The notes under the pieces were generated by a model. The model was not told the origin of the DNA, searched no databases, and saw only the letters and a list, made by a program, of their open reading frames with translations. From the NCBI RefSeq assembly GCF_024281235.1, contig NZ_JAHWXY010000001.1:1116001-1180000 (forward strand): 64,000 nucleotides of DNA, written 5' to 3'. Source of the DNA: Shinella daejeonensis (lineage in GTDB: Bacteria; Pseudomonadota; Alphaproteobacteria; Rhizobiales; Rhizobiaceae). The position numbers and the translations under genes were made by a program. The stretch's first letter is position 1. The number at the start of each line of letters is the position of its first letter. Positions 37,902-49,069 of the stretch are shown in pieces.

Positions 37902-39716
37902 ATGCCCGCGCGCCTGCAAACGCTGGGGCAGCTGCGCCTTCTCGATGAAGGCGGCCTTGACATCGTCTATCCCGAAAAGGCGCTGCTGATCCTTTGCTTT
38001 CTGCGTGCGCGTCGGCAGGAGCAGGCCACGCGTAGCGATATCGCGCTCCTTCTGTGGGACGACGCCCATCCTGCCGCCGCCTTCACCAACCTGCGGCAGA
38101 CCCTCCGGCGGGTGGCGAAGCGCCAGCGCGCGCTTGGCCGCACCTATCTCGCCTTCGACGATACGACGGTGATGCTCGGTCCCGACCCGGTGGAATGCGA
38201 TATCGACGCCATGGGCGAGGAGGCGGATCCCGTCCTGCTCGCCCGCCTCCTGACTGACGATTTCCTGCGCTCCGTACGCCCCGGTTCGCAAGCGCTGGCA
38301 AGCTGGATCGCCACCCAGCGCGAGGGACACCGGGGCCTGCTGCGACGGGCGGCACTCCGGCTTGCCGAACGCGACGATCCGGGCGATCGCACCGCCCTGT
38401 CCTCGGCCACCCTCCGGCTTCTCGAAAACAATCCGGCCGACGAGGAAATCCGCACGCTTTTGACCGGCTACGCCGCGCCGCGCGGTCCCGTGGCCGCCCT
38501 GCCGCAAACGCGGCCGGTCATCGTTCCCGCAGGCGAGGCCGAACTTGCCGCCGCCCGCAGCAGGCAGCCGCGTATCGTGTTGCTGCCGCCGGTCACCTCG
38601 CACGCGACCCGCGGCATAGGCCGCTTCGCGGAAGCGCTGATCGAGGATGTGACGATCGGCCTGTGCAGCATGCGCTCGATCTCCCTCATTGCACCGCATA
38701 CCGCCACCCAGATCTCACGCCAGGTCGACAAGGCCGCGACCTATTCGCGCCACCGGATCAGCTATATTCTCGAAACGAGACTGCACGATGAAGGCGACGG
38801 CTACACGCTTTTCGCCCAGTTGATCTTCTTCGGCGACGACGAGATCATCTGGGCCGATCGCTTTCCCCTGCGCTCCGACACCTTGCTTCATGCCCGCGAG
38901 GCCATTGCCCGCCGCATCGCCGCCGCCATCGCCGATGGGATCGAGCGCAACGAAACCGCACGCGGCGACTACGAACGCGATTGCGAGGCCTATCGCGCCT
39001 TCCTGTCCGGCCAGAGCCTGCTCGGCAACCTCGACCTGCGCCATGTGCGGCGCGCACGCAAGAGCTTTCGCGAGGCGCTCGTCACCAGCAGCGATTATGC
39101 ACCGGCGCTCGGCGGCCTTGCGCGCAGCTATTTTCTCGAATGGCTGGTGACCGCGCGCGGCGACGGGGAACTGCTGCGGCAGGCAGAGGACTATGCCGAG
39201 GCGGCGGTCAAGGCGGACGAGACCCTGCCTTCCGCCTATCGTGAGCTGGGCGTCGTCAAGCTCTACGCCCGGCAATTCGACGAAAGCGAGGCCTATCTCA
39301 ACCATGCCGAACAATTGAGCCCCCACTATGCCAATGTCATCGCAAGCCATGCCGATACGCTGGTGCAGGCCTCGCGTCCCGAAGCCGGCTTGCTGAAGAT
39401 CGAGCGGGCGATCGACCTGAACCCGATGCCGCCGGACGAGTATTTCTGGACGGCGGCCGGCGCCTGCTACTCGCTCGGCGACTATCAGGGCGCGCTCGCC
39501 TTTATCGCCCGCATGAAGGACAAGACACCGGCCGACCGCATCTCCGCAGCGGCCCTCGCCATGCTGGGCGAAACCCGCAAGGCCCGCCTGTTCATCCGCC
39601 GCATCTATGAGGTCCATCCCGATTTCGATCTCGATAGCTGGATGGCGATCGTGCCCATCAAGGAAGAATGGCAAAGGCAGCACTATTATGCCGGCCTCAG
39701 GAAGGCCGGCCTCTGA
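37902..39716 (+). CDS. SARP/BTAD-type regulator with C-terminal TPR repeats
   Basis: This 604-aa protein's first ~100 residues form a winged-helix DNA-binding domain (QLRLLDEGGLDIVYPEKALLILCFL then RSDIALLLWDDAHPAAAFTNLRQTLRRV). A bacterial transcriptional activation domain follows to about 190. A TolB/adenylate-cyclase-associated-like segment (about 220-340: PRIVLLPPVTSH) and tetratricopeptide-like helices (360-600) complete it. No cyclase or kinase domain is present. It probably activates transcription in response to a protein partner or ligand. SARPs are best known in actinobacteria but this architecture is recurrent in Rhizobiales. Confidence 0.8.
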   Translation: MPARLQTLGQLRLLDEGGLDIVYPEKALLILCFLRARRQEQATRSDIALLLWDDAHPAAAFTNLRQTLRRVAKRQRALGRTYLAFDDTTVMLGPDPVECDIDAMGEEADPVLLARLLTDDFLRSVRPGSQALASWIATQREGHRGLLRRAALRLAERDDPGDRTALSSATLRLLENNPADEEIRTLLTGYAAPRGPVAALPQTRPVIVPAGEAELAAARSRQPRIVLLPPVTSHATRGIGRFAEALIEDVTIGLCSMRSISLIAPHTATQISRQVDKAATYSRHRISYILETRLHDEGDGYTLFAQLIFFGDDEIIWADRFPLRSDTLLHAREAIARRIAAAIADGIERNETARGDYERDCEAYRAFLSGQSLLGNLDLRHVRRARKSFREALVTSSDYAPALGGLARSYFLEWLVTARGDGELLRQAEDYAEAAVKADETLPSAYRELGVVKLYARQFDESEAYLNHAEQLSPHYANVIASHADTLVQASRPEAGLLKIERAIDLNPMPPDEYFWTAAGACYSLGDYQGALAFIARMKDKTPADRISAAALAMLGETRKARLFIRRIYEVHPDFDLDSWMAIVPIKEEWQRQHYYAGLRKAGL

Positions 39717-39746
39717 TCGTTCCAGGCAGGGAAAAAGCGGTCTCCC

Positions 39747-40022
39747 ATGGCGAAGATCGTCGTTCTGGATCTTGAAGAGCAGGATGGCCACTGGATCGCC
39801 GATCTCGACGCCGGCACGGTGACGGCGGTCGAGCCGCCCGCAAGCGGCGATCTGGCCGCCGCCAACGGCTTGCGCAAGGCCGGCGCGAGGCATTCGGACA
39901 ACTCCGGGCCTAGCGGCGGCAGCGGTTTCCCATTCCACGTGTGTCACGCCGATATCACGCGCAAAAATCGTCCATCGGGGCTATACTCTCCCTCTTATCG
40001 AGGGAGACATGGGGGGTGTTAG
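39747..40022 (+). CDS. small hypothetical ORF, uncertain
   Basis: A 91-codon frame begins MAKIVVLDLEEQDGHWIADLDAGTVTAVEPP, which has protein-like composition, but its end (SPSYRGRHGGC) runs across the promoter-like region of the next gene and looks non-coding. It has only a distant purine-rich ribosome site. It may be a genuine small protein or a decayed one truncated by a frameshift near residue 50. No family recognised. Confidence 0.3.
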   Translation: MAKIVVLDLEEQDGHWIADLDAGTVTAVEPPASGDLAAANGLRKAGARHSDNSGPSGGSGFPFHVCHADITRKNRPSGLYSPSYRGRHGGC

Positions 40023-40026
40023 GGCA

Positions 40027-40251
40027 ATGCACGGAAAAACCTGCGATACCGAAGACCGCGATACCGAACTGATGGCGCTCGCCCGTCTGGTGGCCTATGC
40101 GCTGGAATCGTCCCGATCGCTCGACGCCGAAGTCGTTGAGGTTTGCCTGGAGAAGGCGCTGGAGGCGGTTCTCGACCAGATCGACGACACGTCGCGCACA
40201 ACGCTGACAACGGGCGACATCATTCTGATCAACCGCTCCGCGCTTTGCTGA
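40027..40251 (+). CDS. small hypothetical alpha-helical protein
   Basis: A 74-aa frame starting at ATG 40027 (an earlier ATG at 40009 follows GAGGGAG and may be used instead, adding 6 residues). The protein is acidic and mostly helical: DTELMALARLVAYALESSRSLDAEVVEVCLEKALEAVLDQI. No known motif. It follows the SARP regulator on the same strand and may be its small partner; function unknown. Confidence 0.5.
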   Translation: MHGKTCDTEDRDTELMALARLVAYALESSRSLDAEVVEVCLEKALEAVLDQIDDTSRTTLTTGDIILINRSALC

Positions 40252-40252
40252 A

Positions 40253-40291
40253 GCCGCCTCCGGCGGCCGTTACATCCCCGGACAACCGGGG
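40253..40291. terminator. two short hairpins between convergent genes
   Basis: GCCGCC-TCC-GGCGGC (40253-40267) and CCCCGG-ACAA-CCGGGG (40276-40291) fill the 46-bp gap between two convergent genes. Neither has a T-run, so bidirectional termination is only suggested. Confidence 0.35.
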
Positions 40292-40297
40292 ACGATC

Positions 40298-41542
40298 TCA
40301 GCCGCCGTATTCGATGATCTCGAGCCCGGCGTTGTAGTCCGTCGCGTAGATCAGGCCGCGCGCATCGACGAAAACGTCTGCGGACTGGATGACCTGTGGG
40401 CGGCCGGGCCGCTTGTCGGTCATGCGGCGCGGAGCGGCGGGCACCAACGCGCCTGTCTCGACCGGCCGGTAGGGGTCGGAGATATCGAAGGCGCGGATGC
40501 CCGCATTCTGCCAGGTGGCGAAGATCAGCGTGTCGGAGACGAAGCTTCCCGGCCGGTTCTCATGCAGGTTATGCGGACCGAAGTGGCCGGCCTTCTTCGC
40601 GTAGTCGATTTCATTCGGGATCGGAAAGGTCGAGATGCTGATCGGGTTCGACGGTTCGCGGATATCGAACACCCAGGTGTGCTTGCGTCCGTCCTCCTCG
40701 TTGTCGAGCACCGCCTCGTCGGCGACGACGAGAAGGCCGCGCCCGACAAGCGGCAGCGGCGAATGCGTGCCGCCGCCGTAGGGCGGGCACCAGTTATGAT
40801 GCCTGATCAGCTTCGGCGCGGCGTGATCCGTAATGTCGAGCAGCGTCAGCCCGCCATCGCGCCAGCAGGCATAGGCGGTATCGCCCGCGACGAGCGCATG
40901 ATGCAGCGCATGACGCCGGCCGGCCGGCGCGGCGGGGCTTTCGCCTGCCGCCTTGTTCATGCCGGGCAGCCACCAGCGCCCGACGAGTTCCGGCCGGGCC
41001 GGATCGGCCATGTCGATGGTGACGAAAATATAATCGGTGAAGCCGTCGAGCAGCGCCGACGCATAGGCATAACGCCCGCCGACATACCAGAGCCGGTGAA
41101 AGCCGACGCCGTCCACATCGAGCTGGCCGATCTTCCGCGGCCGGTCGGGCGTGGAAATATCATAGACCGTCATGCCGGCCGTCCAGGCGCGCTTCTTCCG
41201 TGCGCCCTCCACACTCTCGCCGACGGATTTCGTGTAATAGGTCTTCTCGTCAGCGAAGGTCTCGACGTCGGCGAAGAGGTCGAGCGCGTTGATCACCAGC
41301 AACAGGTCGTCATGGGTCTGGAGATGGATGTTCCAGGTATTGGCCGGCGCCGGCACATAGGTCACCTCGCCCGGGTTCCTCGGGTCGCGCAGGTCGACGA
41401 TGGAAAACCCCTGCGACCAGGGGTGCGCCACATAGGCGAAGCCGCGATGCACCATGAGTTGAAGACCGTCGCCGCGCCCGCCGATATCGGAATGGCCGAT
41501 CAGCTTCATGTTCCGGGCAAAATCGGGTGTCGGCAGGGTCAT
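40298..41542 (-). CDS. LVIVD-repeat beta-propeller protein
   Basis: This 414-aa protein has repeated blocks of about 45 residues with YDIS/FDIS/LDIT-DP-P patterns (SIVDLRDPRNP, VYDISTPDRP, LLDITDHAAP, AFDISDPYRP), the signature of LVIVD propellers. There is no signal peptide, so it is probably cytoplasmic. Histidines (RLWYVGG, GHFGPHNLHENR) resemble metal-site residues, but no catalytic site is certain. It lies 70 bp after a ribose-type binding-protein gene on the same strand, with AAGGA before its ATG, so it may be an enzyme or lactonase-like step for the transported sugar. Confidence 0.75.
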   Translation of the reverse strand: MTLPTPDFARNMKLIGHSDIGGRGDGLQLMVHRGFAYVAHPWSQGFSIVDLRDPRNPGEVTYVPAPANTWNIHLQTHDDLLLVINALDLFADVETFADEKTYYTKSVGESVEGARKKRAWTAGMTVYDISTPDRPRKIGQLDVDGVGFHRLWYVGGRYAYASALLDGFTDYIFVTIDMADPARPELVGRWWLPGMNKAAGESPAAPAGRRHALHHALVAGDTAYACWRDGGLTLLDITDHAAPKLIRHHNWCPPYGGGTHSPLPLVGRGLLVVADEAVLDNEEDGRKHTWVFDIREPSNPISISTFPIPNEIDYAKKAGHFGPHNLHENRPGSFVSDTLIFATWQNAGIRAFDISDPYRPVETGALVPAAPRRMTDKRPGRPQVIQSADVFVDARGLIYATDYNAGLEIIEYGG

Positions 41543-41612
41543 GGCGCAATCCTTCTGTCATGAGGAAACGGAACGCCGCCGGCGCGACGTTCCGGTTGCT
41601 GAAAATCGGGGC

Positions 41613-42653
41613 TCAGTTGAGCGCCGGGATCCAGTCGGCGGTGGCCGCATCGCTCTTCAGGAAAGCCGGGAACTTCTGCTGTAGTTCCTCGATGGTCGAT
41701 ATCCCGTTGTCCACGAGATCGTCACGGGTGACGAGCGTCGGCTGGAGCAGGACGGAGCGGCCGGGAAACTGGCCGGCGATGGCCAGCGAAACGGCGCGGA
41801 CCGAGACTTCGCCGACGACGGCGGCATTGGTGGCGGCGGTCGCCACCCAAGCGCTGTCAGGCTCGGCCATGAGCTGGATGTCGGCGGTCGAGATATCGAC
41901 GCCGTAGATCTTGACGTTGGAAGACGTGCCGAGTTCGTCGATGGCAAGCTTGACGCCCTTGGCGAATTCGTCCCACGGCGTGAAGATGACGGAAATATCC
42001 GGATTGGCGCGCAGGATCGCCTTCGTCTGGTCGGCGACGGAAGCCGGAACGGTATCATTGACCACGCCCCAGACGGCCTTTTCCGTGAGATCATGCGACT
42101 TCACGAAATCCTGCCAGACGGCGTAGCGACGGTCGAGCGGCGCAAAACCCGCGACATAGACCGCACCGCCAACGAAGCCTTCGCCCTTGTCCTTGACCGC
42201 CTGTTCAAGCACGAGGCGGGCCATGTCGGCGTCCGACTGCTCGATCTGCGGGATCTGCGGATTGTCGAGGTCCACGTCATAGGCGACGACCTTGATGCCG
42301 GCGTCGAGCGCCTTCTGCGCCACGTCCTTCAGCACTTCCGGCCGGCCGTTGTTGATGATGATACCGTCGACGCCGAGATTGATCGCCTGTTCGACGAGGC
42401 TGCGCTGGGTGTCGTTGTCGTTGCGCGCCTGGGAAACGGTGAGCGTCACGCCCAGTGCATCGGCCTGTCGCTTCACGCCCGCCTCGAAGGCCTGCAACCA
42501 GTCGCCCGCCCCGAGGAAGCTCACGACAGCGATATCGACGTCGCCCTTGTCGAAGGGCGCCGGCGCGCCTTCCAGCCCCGCCGCCCCCGCCTGACCTGTC
42601 AGAAGCAGCGCACCGGCAAAGGCGCCGGTCAGCGATTTCACAAATCCGTTCAT
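41613..42653 (-). CDS. ribose-type (CUT2) sugar ABC transporter, substrate-binding protein
   Basis: This 346-aa family 4 (peripla_BP_4) binding protein has a signal peptide ending QAGAAG (near 25). DIAVVSFLGAGDWLQAFEAGVKRQADALG opens the first lobe and the hinge sequence NGRPEVLKDVAQKALDAGIKVVAYD follows. The start at 42653 has AAGGAG 7 bp before it. It is encoded downstream of the ATPase and permease and upstream of the propeller gene. The sugar is unknown. Confidence 0.9.
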   Translation of the reverse strand: MNGFVKSLTGAFAGALLLTGQAGAAGLEGAPAPFDKGDVDIAVVSFLGAGDWLQAFEAGVKRQADALGVTLTVSQARNDNDTQRSLVEQAINLGVDGIIINNGRPEVLKDVAQKALDAGIKVVAYDVDLDNPQIPQIEQSDADMARLVLEQAVKDKGEGFVGGAVYVAGFAPLDRRYAVWQDFVKSHDLTEKAVWGVVNDTVPASVADQTKAILRANPDISVIFTPWDEFAKGVKLAIDELGTSSNVKIYGVDISTADIQLMAEPDSAWVATAATNAAVVGEVSVRAVSLAIAGQFPGRSVLLQPTLVTRDDLVDNGISTIEELQQKFPAFLKSDAATADWIPALN

Positions 42654-42679
42654 GGGTATCTCCTTGGTTTTCCAAAAGG

Positions 42680-43717
42680 TCAGGATCGGCCCCGGGCGAC
42701 GCCATAGGTCAGCGCCAGAGCCCCGACGAGCACGGCGCCCTTGACGAAGTCCTGAGCGTAATAGGGCGCATTCAGCATGGTGAGGCCGTTCAGCAGAACG
42801 CCGACGAAGACCGCGCCGACGATGGTGCCGAAGACATTCGGCCGGCGCAGCCCCAGCACGGCAAAGCCGATCAGCGCCGCCGCGACGGAATCCATCAGCA
42901 GCGACGAGCCGGAAGACACGTCGCCACGCCCAACACGGGCCGCCACCACGATGCCGCCGAGCGCTGCCAGCGTACCGGAAATGACATAGGCGAGCGTCTT
43001 CAGCCGATCCGTTCGGCCACCGGCAAGCCGCGTCGCAAGCTCGTTGCCGCCGGTCGCAAAAAGCAGTCGCCCGATGCGCGTGCGTTCCGTCAGCACGAAA
43101 AGCACCACCGCGACCACCGCCATGACCACCACCGGCAGCGGCACCACCCCGAACAGGCTCGACCGGCCGATCAGCAGGAACAGCGGATCGTATTTGCCGG
43201 TCGCCGTCGAACCGTCGGGAAGGATCAGCCCCGGCGAGATCGAGCGCCCCGCGGTCGGAATAAGCTGGAGGCCGGTCAGCAGGAACATCATGGATAGGGT
43301 GGCGAGCAGGTCCGGCACCTTGAGCCGGACGATCAGGAAGGCGTTGGCGAAACCGATCAGGGCCCCGAGCAGGAGCACCAGTATCACCGTGGAGAAAGCC
43401 CCAAGCCCCCAGACGATCATGAAATAGCTCGCAGCCATGACGCTGGAGGCGGCCACCGCGCCGATCGACAGATCGAAGCCGCCGACGGAGAGCGTGACGG
43501 TGACGCCCGCACCGAGGATGGCGACCACCGAAACGGCCTGGAGGATGCTCATCAGATTGTTGATGTTGATGAAGGCGGGCTGGGCGACGCTGAAGCCGAC
43601 CACCATCGCGAAGAGCAGGATGAAGACGGCGCCGGCGCGCAGGAATTCGCGCATGGCCTCGCCGGAAGCGGCTGCCGCCTCCCTGTTTTCCGGGCGTTCG
43701 TTCTTTGCCGGTGTCAT
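42680..43717 (-). CDS. ribose-type (CUT2) sugar ABC transporter permease (RbsC-like)
   Basis: This 345-aa permease of the BPD_transp_2 family has eight to ten helices. SVGGFDLSIGAVAASSVMAAS and ATGGNELATRLAGGRTDRLK are the family core motifs (sugar permeases of the RbsC/XylH type). It starts with ATG overlapping the ATPase stop (ATGA) and is followed 26 bp later by the binding protein. Confidence 0.9.
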   Translation of the reverse strand: MTPAKNERPENREAAAASGEAMREFLRAGAVFILLFAMVVGFSVAQPAFININNLMSILQAVSVVAILGAGVTVTLSVGGFDLSIGAVAASSVMAASYFMIVWGLGAFSTVILVLLLGALIGFANAFLIVRLKVPDLLATLSMMFLLTGLQLIPTAGRSISPGLILPDGSTATGKYDPLFLLIGRSSLFGVVPLPVVVMAVVAVVLFVLTERTRIGRLLFATGGNELATRLAGGRTDRLKTLAYVISGTLAALGGIVVAARVGRGDVSSGSSLLMDSVAAALIGFAVLGLRRPNVFGTIVGAVFVGVLLNGLTMLNAPYYAQDFVKGAVLVGALALTYGVARGRS

Positions 43718-45195
43718 GACGGATTTTCCTCAAGCGCGTGGGCGCGGGCGATGGGCCGGGCCGCGCGCAGACTGTGATGATCCATGACGAGCACGCGGTC
43801 CGCGACCTCGATCGCCTCCTCCGGATCGGACGTGGCGATCAGCGTCGCGCGGTCGGCGTGGCTGCGGATGGCGGTGATGATATCGTGGCGCGCGCCGACG
43901 TCGACCCCCTGGAAGGGTTCGTCGAGAAGCAGAAGCTTGCCGGGCTCCGCCTCCCATCGGGCCAGCACCACCTTCTGCTGGTTGCCGCCCGAAAGCGTCC
44001 AGACCGAGGCCAGCGGGCCGCCGGCGCGGATGCCGAGCCGGTCGATCGCCGTCTCCGCCCTTGCCCGCTCCCGCCCCGTCGCAAGAAACCCGGAAGGATA
44101 CCAGCGCTTCAGATGCGGCAGGGCGATGGTGGCGGCGATGGATTCGCCCGGCCAGCCGGCCGGCATCAGCGAGGAACGGTGACGGTCTTCCCCCGCCATC
44201 GAGACGCCCGCCTCGATGGCCGCGCGCGGCGTGGCGGGCGCATAGGGCTGGCCGGCAAGCCGCATTCGTCCCGCGGCCAGCCGGCCGCTGCCGAAGATCG
44301 CCGAAAGAAGCCGGCTCTTGCCCGCCCCGAGAACACCCGTCACGGCGACGACCTCGCCGCGCCGCAGCGTCAGGTCGAAAGGCGCGCTTGCCGCAAGAAG
44401 CCGCGCATCCTGCATCTCGAATATCGCCTCGCCCTCGCCGGCGCGCGCGTCGGGCCGGGCGGAGGAAAGCGGTCGTCCGATCATCGTCTCGATGGCCGCA
44501 TCGAAATCCACCGGCTGAGCGAAAGTCTGCACGACACGGCCGCCACGCAACACCGCGACCCGGTCGGCGAGCGCCGCAAGATCGGCGGTGCGGTGGGAAA
44601 TGTAGAGAATGGCGATGCCCCGCCGCTTGAGATCCAGCAAGGCCGCATAAAGCCGCTGCGATTCACTTGCCGAAAGGCTCGCCGTCGGCTCGTCCAGGAT
44701 CAGCAGTTCCGCCTTGTTGGCGAGCGCGCGGGCAATGGCCACAAGCTGTCGGTCGGCGGCCGCCAGATCGGCAAAATCTCGATGGACCGGCAGGTCGAAA
44801 CCTGCCTCCCGCAGTATCGCCTCCGCCTCGCGCCGCACATGGCGACGCGAAACGAAGAAGGGCTGGCGCGGATCGACGAAGCGGTTGAGCATCAGCGCAT
44901 CGGCCACCGTCAGGCCGGGAATGCCGACAAGATCCGTCGACTGATGCACCGTCACCACGCCGGCCGCCGTCGCAGCCGCCGGATCGGCCGGCGCAAAGGG
45001 GCGGCCCTTGAAGGTCACCCGCCCGGAATCGGCGGCCAGCACGCCCGAAAGGATTTTGACGAAGGTGGACTTTCCCGCGCCGTTGGCGCCCATCAGCGCG
45101 ACAATCTCGCCCGCCTCGATGGCGAGAGAGAGATCGACGAGCGCGCGGGTCGAGCCGAACGACCGCGACAGGGATTGAGCGTCAAGAAGCGGCAT
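43714..45195 (-). CDS. ribose-type (CUT2) sugar ABC transporter ATP-binding protein, double domain
   Basis: This 493-aa RbsA-type ATPase has two nucleotide-binding domains. The first has Walker A GANGAGKST and Walker B LLILDEPTASLS but a degenerate signature (LAAADRQLVAIARAL). The second has a weak Walker A (GVLGAGKSR) but intact LSGGNQQK and LLLLDEPFQGVD, the usual asymmetry in this family. MPLLDAQSLS starts at 45195 (ATG); a TTG at 45252 would add 19 unrelated residues. First gene of the operon. Confidence 0.9.
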   Translation of the reverse strand: MPLLDAQSLSRSFGSTRALVDLSLAIEAGEIVALMGANGAGKSTFVKILSGVLAADSGRVTFKGRPFAPADPAAATAAGVVTVHQSTDLVGIPGLTVADALMLNRFVDPRQPFFVSRRHVRREAEAILREAGFDLPVHRDFADLAAADRQLVAIARALANKAELLILDEPTASLSASESQRLYAALLDLKRRGIAILYISHRTADLAALADRVAVLRGGRVVQTFAQPVDFDAAIETMIGRPLSSARPDARAGEGEAIFEMQDARLLAASAPFDLTLRRGEVVAVTGVLGAGKSRLLSAIFGSGRLAAGRMRLAGQPYAPATPRAAIEAGVSMAGEDRHRSSLMPAGWPGESIAATIALPHLKRWYPSGFLATGRERARAETAIDRLGIRAGGPLASVWTLSGGNQQKVVLARWEAEPGKLLLLDEPFQGVDVGARHDIITAIRSHADRATLIATSDPEEAIEVADRVLVMDHHSLRAARPIARAHALEENPS

Positions 45196-45614
45196 CGCGA
45201 CCCGTCCGGTTTCAGGAAAGCCGAATTGGCAGGCGTCGGGACGAAAAGGCAAGCATGGCCATTGCCCGCACCCGCTCAGGAAAGGAAAAATATTCCATCA
45301 ACGGCCCCCTTTCCTCCGCAAACGGCGTCCGCCCGCCCGCCTGACCCGAAGATCCCCGCTCCGATGCATGAAAGCTGCCCGAAAAGTCACCGGGGCGCTG
45401 GAAAACGACGCTTATTTCCTTGCGAAGCAACTGACAAGTAAATTATAGTATTTTTATATGATTTCAGCGCTTTGATGCCTGGGCCGAACCGGAATCCTCC
45501 CTTCCCGGGGAGCATGCAGGACGATATCCCCGAACGGGCGGAATGCGTTAGGCGCGGGAAGCACTCCCGGCCACAACTGGGCTATCGCCTGCGGGCGGAT
45601 GAAAGCGAAATGAC
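45196..45614. other. 419-bp intergenic region between divergent transporter and Rrf2 genes
   Basis: No credible gene is visible. Around 45431-45460 is an AT-rich island in otherwise GC-rich DNA: CTGACA (45431-45436) and TTATAT (45454-45459, 17-bp spacing) form a plausible promoter pointing at the Rrf2 gene, with a 150-base leader. The part next to 45196 presumably carries the sugar-operon promoter but shows no clear motif. Confidence 0.5.
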
Positions 45615-46082
45615 ATGCTCACCAAGAAGGGGAAATACGGGCTGAAAGCGCTGGTGGATCTGGCGCAGCTGGAGCCAGGCGAAACCGCATTCGTAAGCGA
45701 GATCGCGCTGCGCAACAATATTCCCAAGAAGTTTCTCGACGCGATCCTGCTCGACCTGCGCAATGCCGGCATGCTGCGCTCCAAGAAGGGGCCGGGCGGC
45801 GGCTATGCGCTGTCGCATCCGGCTTCGGAAATCCGCATCGGCCGCGCCATCCGGGTGCTGGACGGGCCGCTCGCCCCCATCCGCTGCGCCAGCCGCACGG
45901 CCTATGAGGCCTGCGAGGATTGCGCCGATCCCGAAAGCTGCCAGGTCCGCCGGGCGATGAGCGACGTTCGCGACGCCATCGCCGCCATCCTCGACACGAT
46001 GACGCTGGAGCAGTTCGTCGCCGCGCCGGGCGCGAACGCGCTGATCGACGAGGAAGACGAGCCGGCCAAGCGCTTCGGCTGA
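45615..46082 (+). CDS. Rrf2 family transcriptional regulator with cysteine cluster
   Basis: This 155-aa regulator has an N-terminal winged helix (KKGKYGLKALVDLAQLEPGETAFVSEIALRNNIPKKFLD, then the wing KKGPGGGYALS). The C-terminal part holds four cysteines in the span RCASRTAYEACEDCADPESCQ, suited to an iron-sulfur cluster or thiol sensing. The cysteine spacing is unlike what I recall for RirA, NsrR or IscR, and suggests a different Rrf2 subgroup. It is convergent with gdhA. The ribosome site is weak. Confidence 0.88.
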   Translation: MLTKKGKYGLKALVDLAQLEPGETAFVSEIALRNNIPKKFLDAILLDLRNAGMLRSKKGPGGGYALSHPASEIRIGRAIRVLDGPLAPIRCASRTAYEACEDCADPESCQVRRAMSDVRDAIAAILDTMTLEQFVAAPGANALIDEEDEPAKRFG

Positions 46083-46149
46083 CCGCCGTCGCCACGGACG
46101 CGGCCGGGTCGATCTCCGCGCGGCGGGATAATCACGAACAGACCGCATC

Positions 46150-46188
46150 CATAGAAAAGAGCCCGGCAAGCCGATATCCGCCGGGCTC
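46150..46188 (-). terminator. Rho-independent terminator of gdhA
   Basis: On the minus strand a perfect 9-bp stem GAGCCCGGC/GCCGGGCTC (46159-46167 with 46180-46188) is followed by TTTTCTAT, a clear U-rich tail. It starts 20 bp after the gdhA stop. It is the best terminator in the window and may also stop transcription from the convergent Rrf2 gene. Confidence 0.82.
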
Positions 46189-46208
46189 CTGCGTCCTGCC
46201 TGCCTGGC

Positions 46209-48801
<2,593 letters not shown>

Positions 48802-48979
48802 TCAGACGACAAAACCGGGAAAAATACGATGAGGGGGCCTTATGTGCGCATTACTTGCGCAATGCAAGAGCGCGATGGCTGCCGGTTCCCCTCATTACGG
48901 GCAAGACTGCCCAAATTTTTTCCGCAGCGCCCGCATGGAAAGGGTGCGCGCGATTGCCGCGCCCGGCATGATAGCTTTT

Positions 48980-48993
48980 TTGATCTTTATCAA
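48980..48993 (+). promoter_or_regulatory. FNR/FixK/NnrR-type binding site upstream of pseudoazurin
   Basis: TTGATCTTTATCAA is a perfect TTGAT-N4-ATCAA box, the consensus of CRP/FNR-family oxygen or NO regulators in rhizobia. It sits 77 bp before the pseudoazurin start, allowing activation from an upstream position. It predicts induction of the gene under low oxygen or nitric oxide. Confidence 0.8.
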
Positions 48994-49069
48994 AGAGGAT
49001 GAACCGCCTGCGGATTTATGTCTGCTGTATTCGGTCCATTGCGGGACCGATGGAAAAAGGAGAATGACA

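Noticed and set aside
41613-43733. A single 706-codon gene spanning binding protein and permease on the minus strand
   Set aside because: The part upstream of 42653 is the permease gene read in the wrong frame; the binding protein has its own signal peptide and AAGGAG site.
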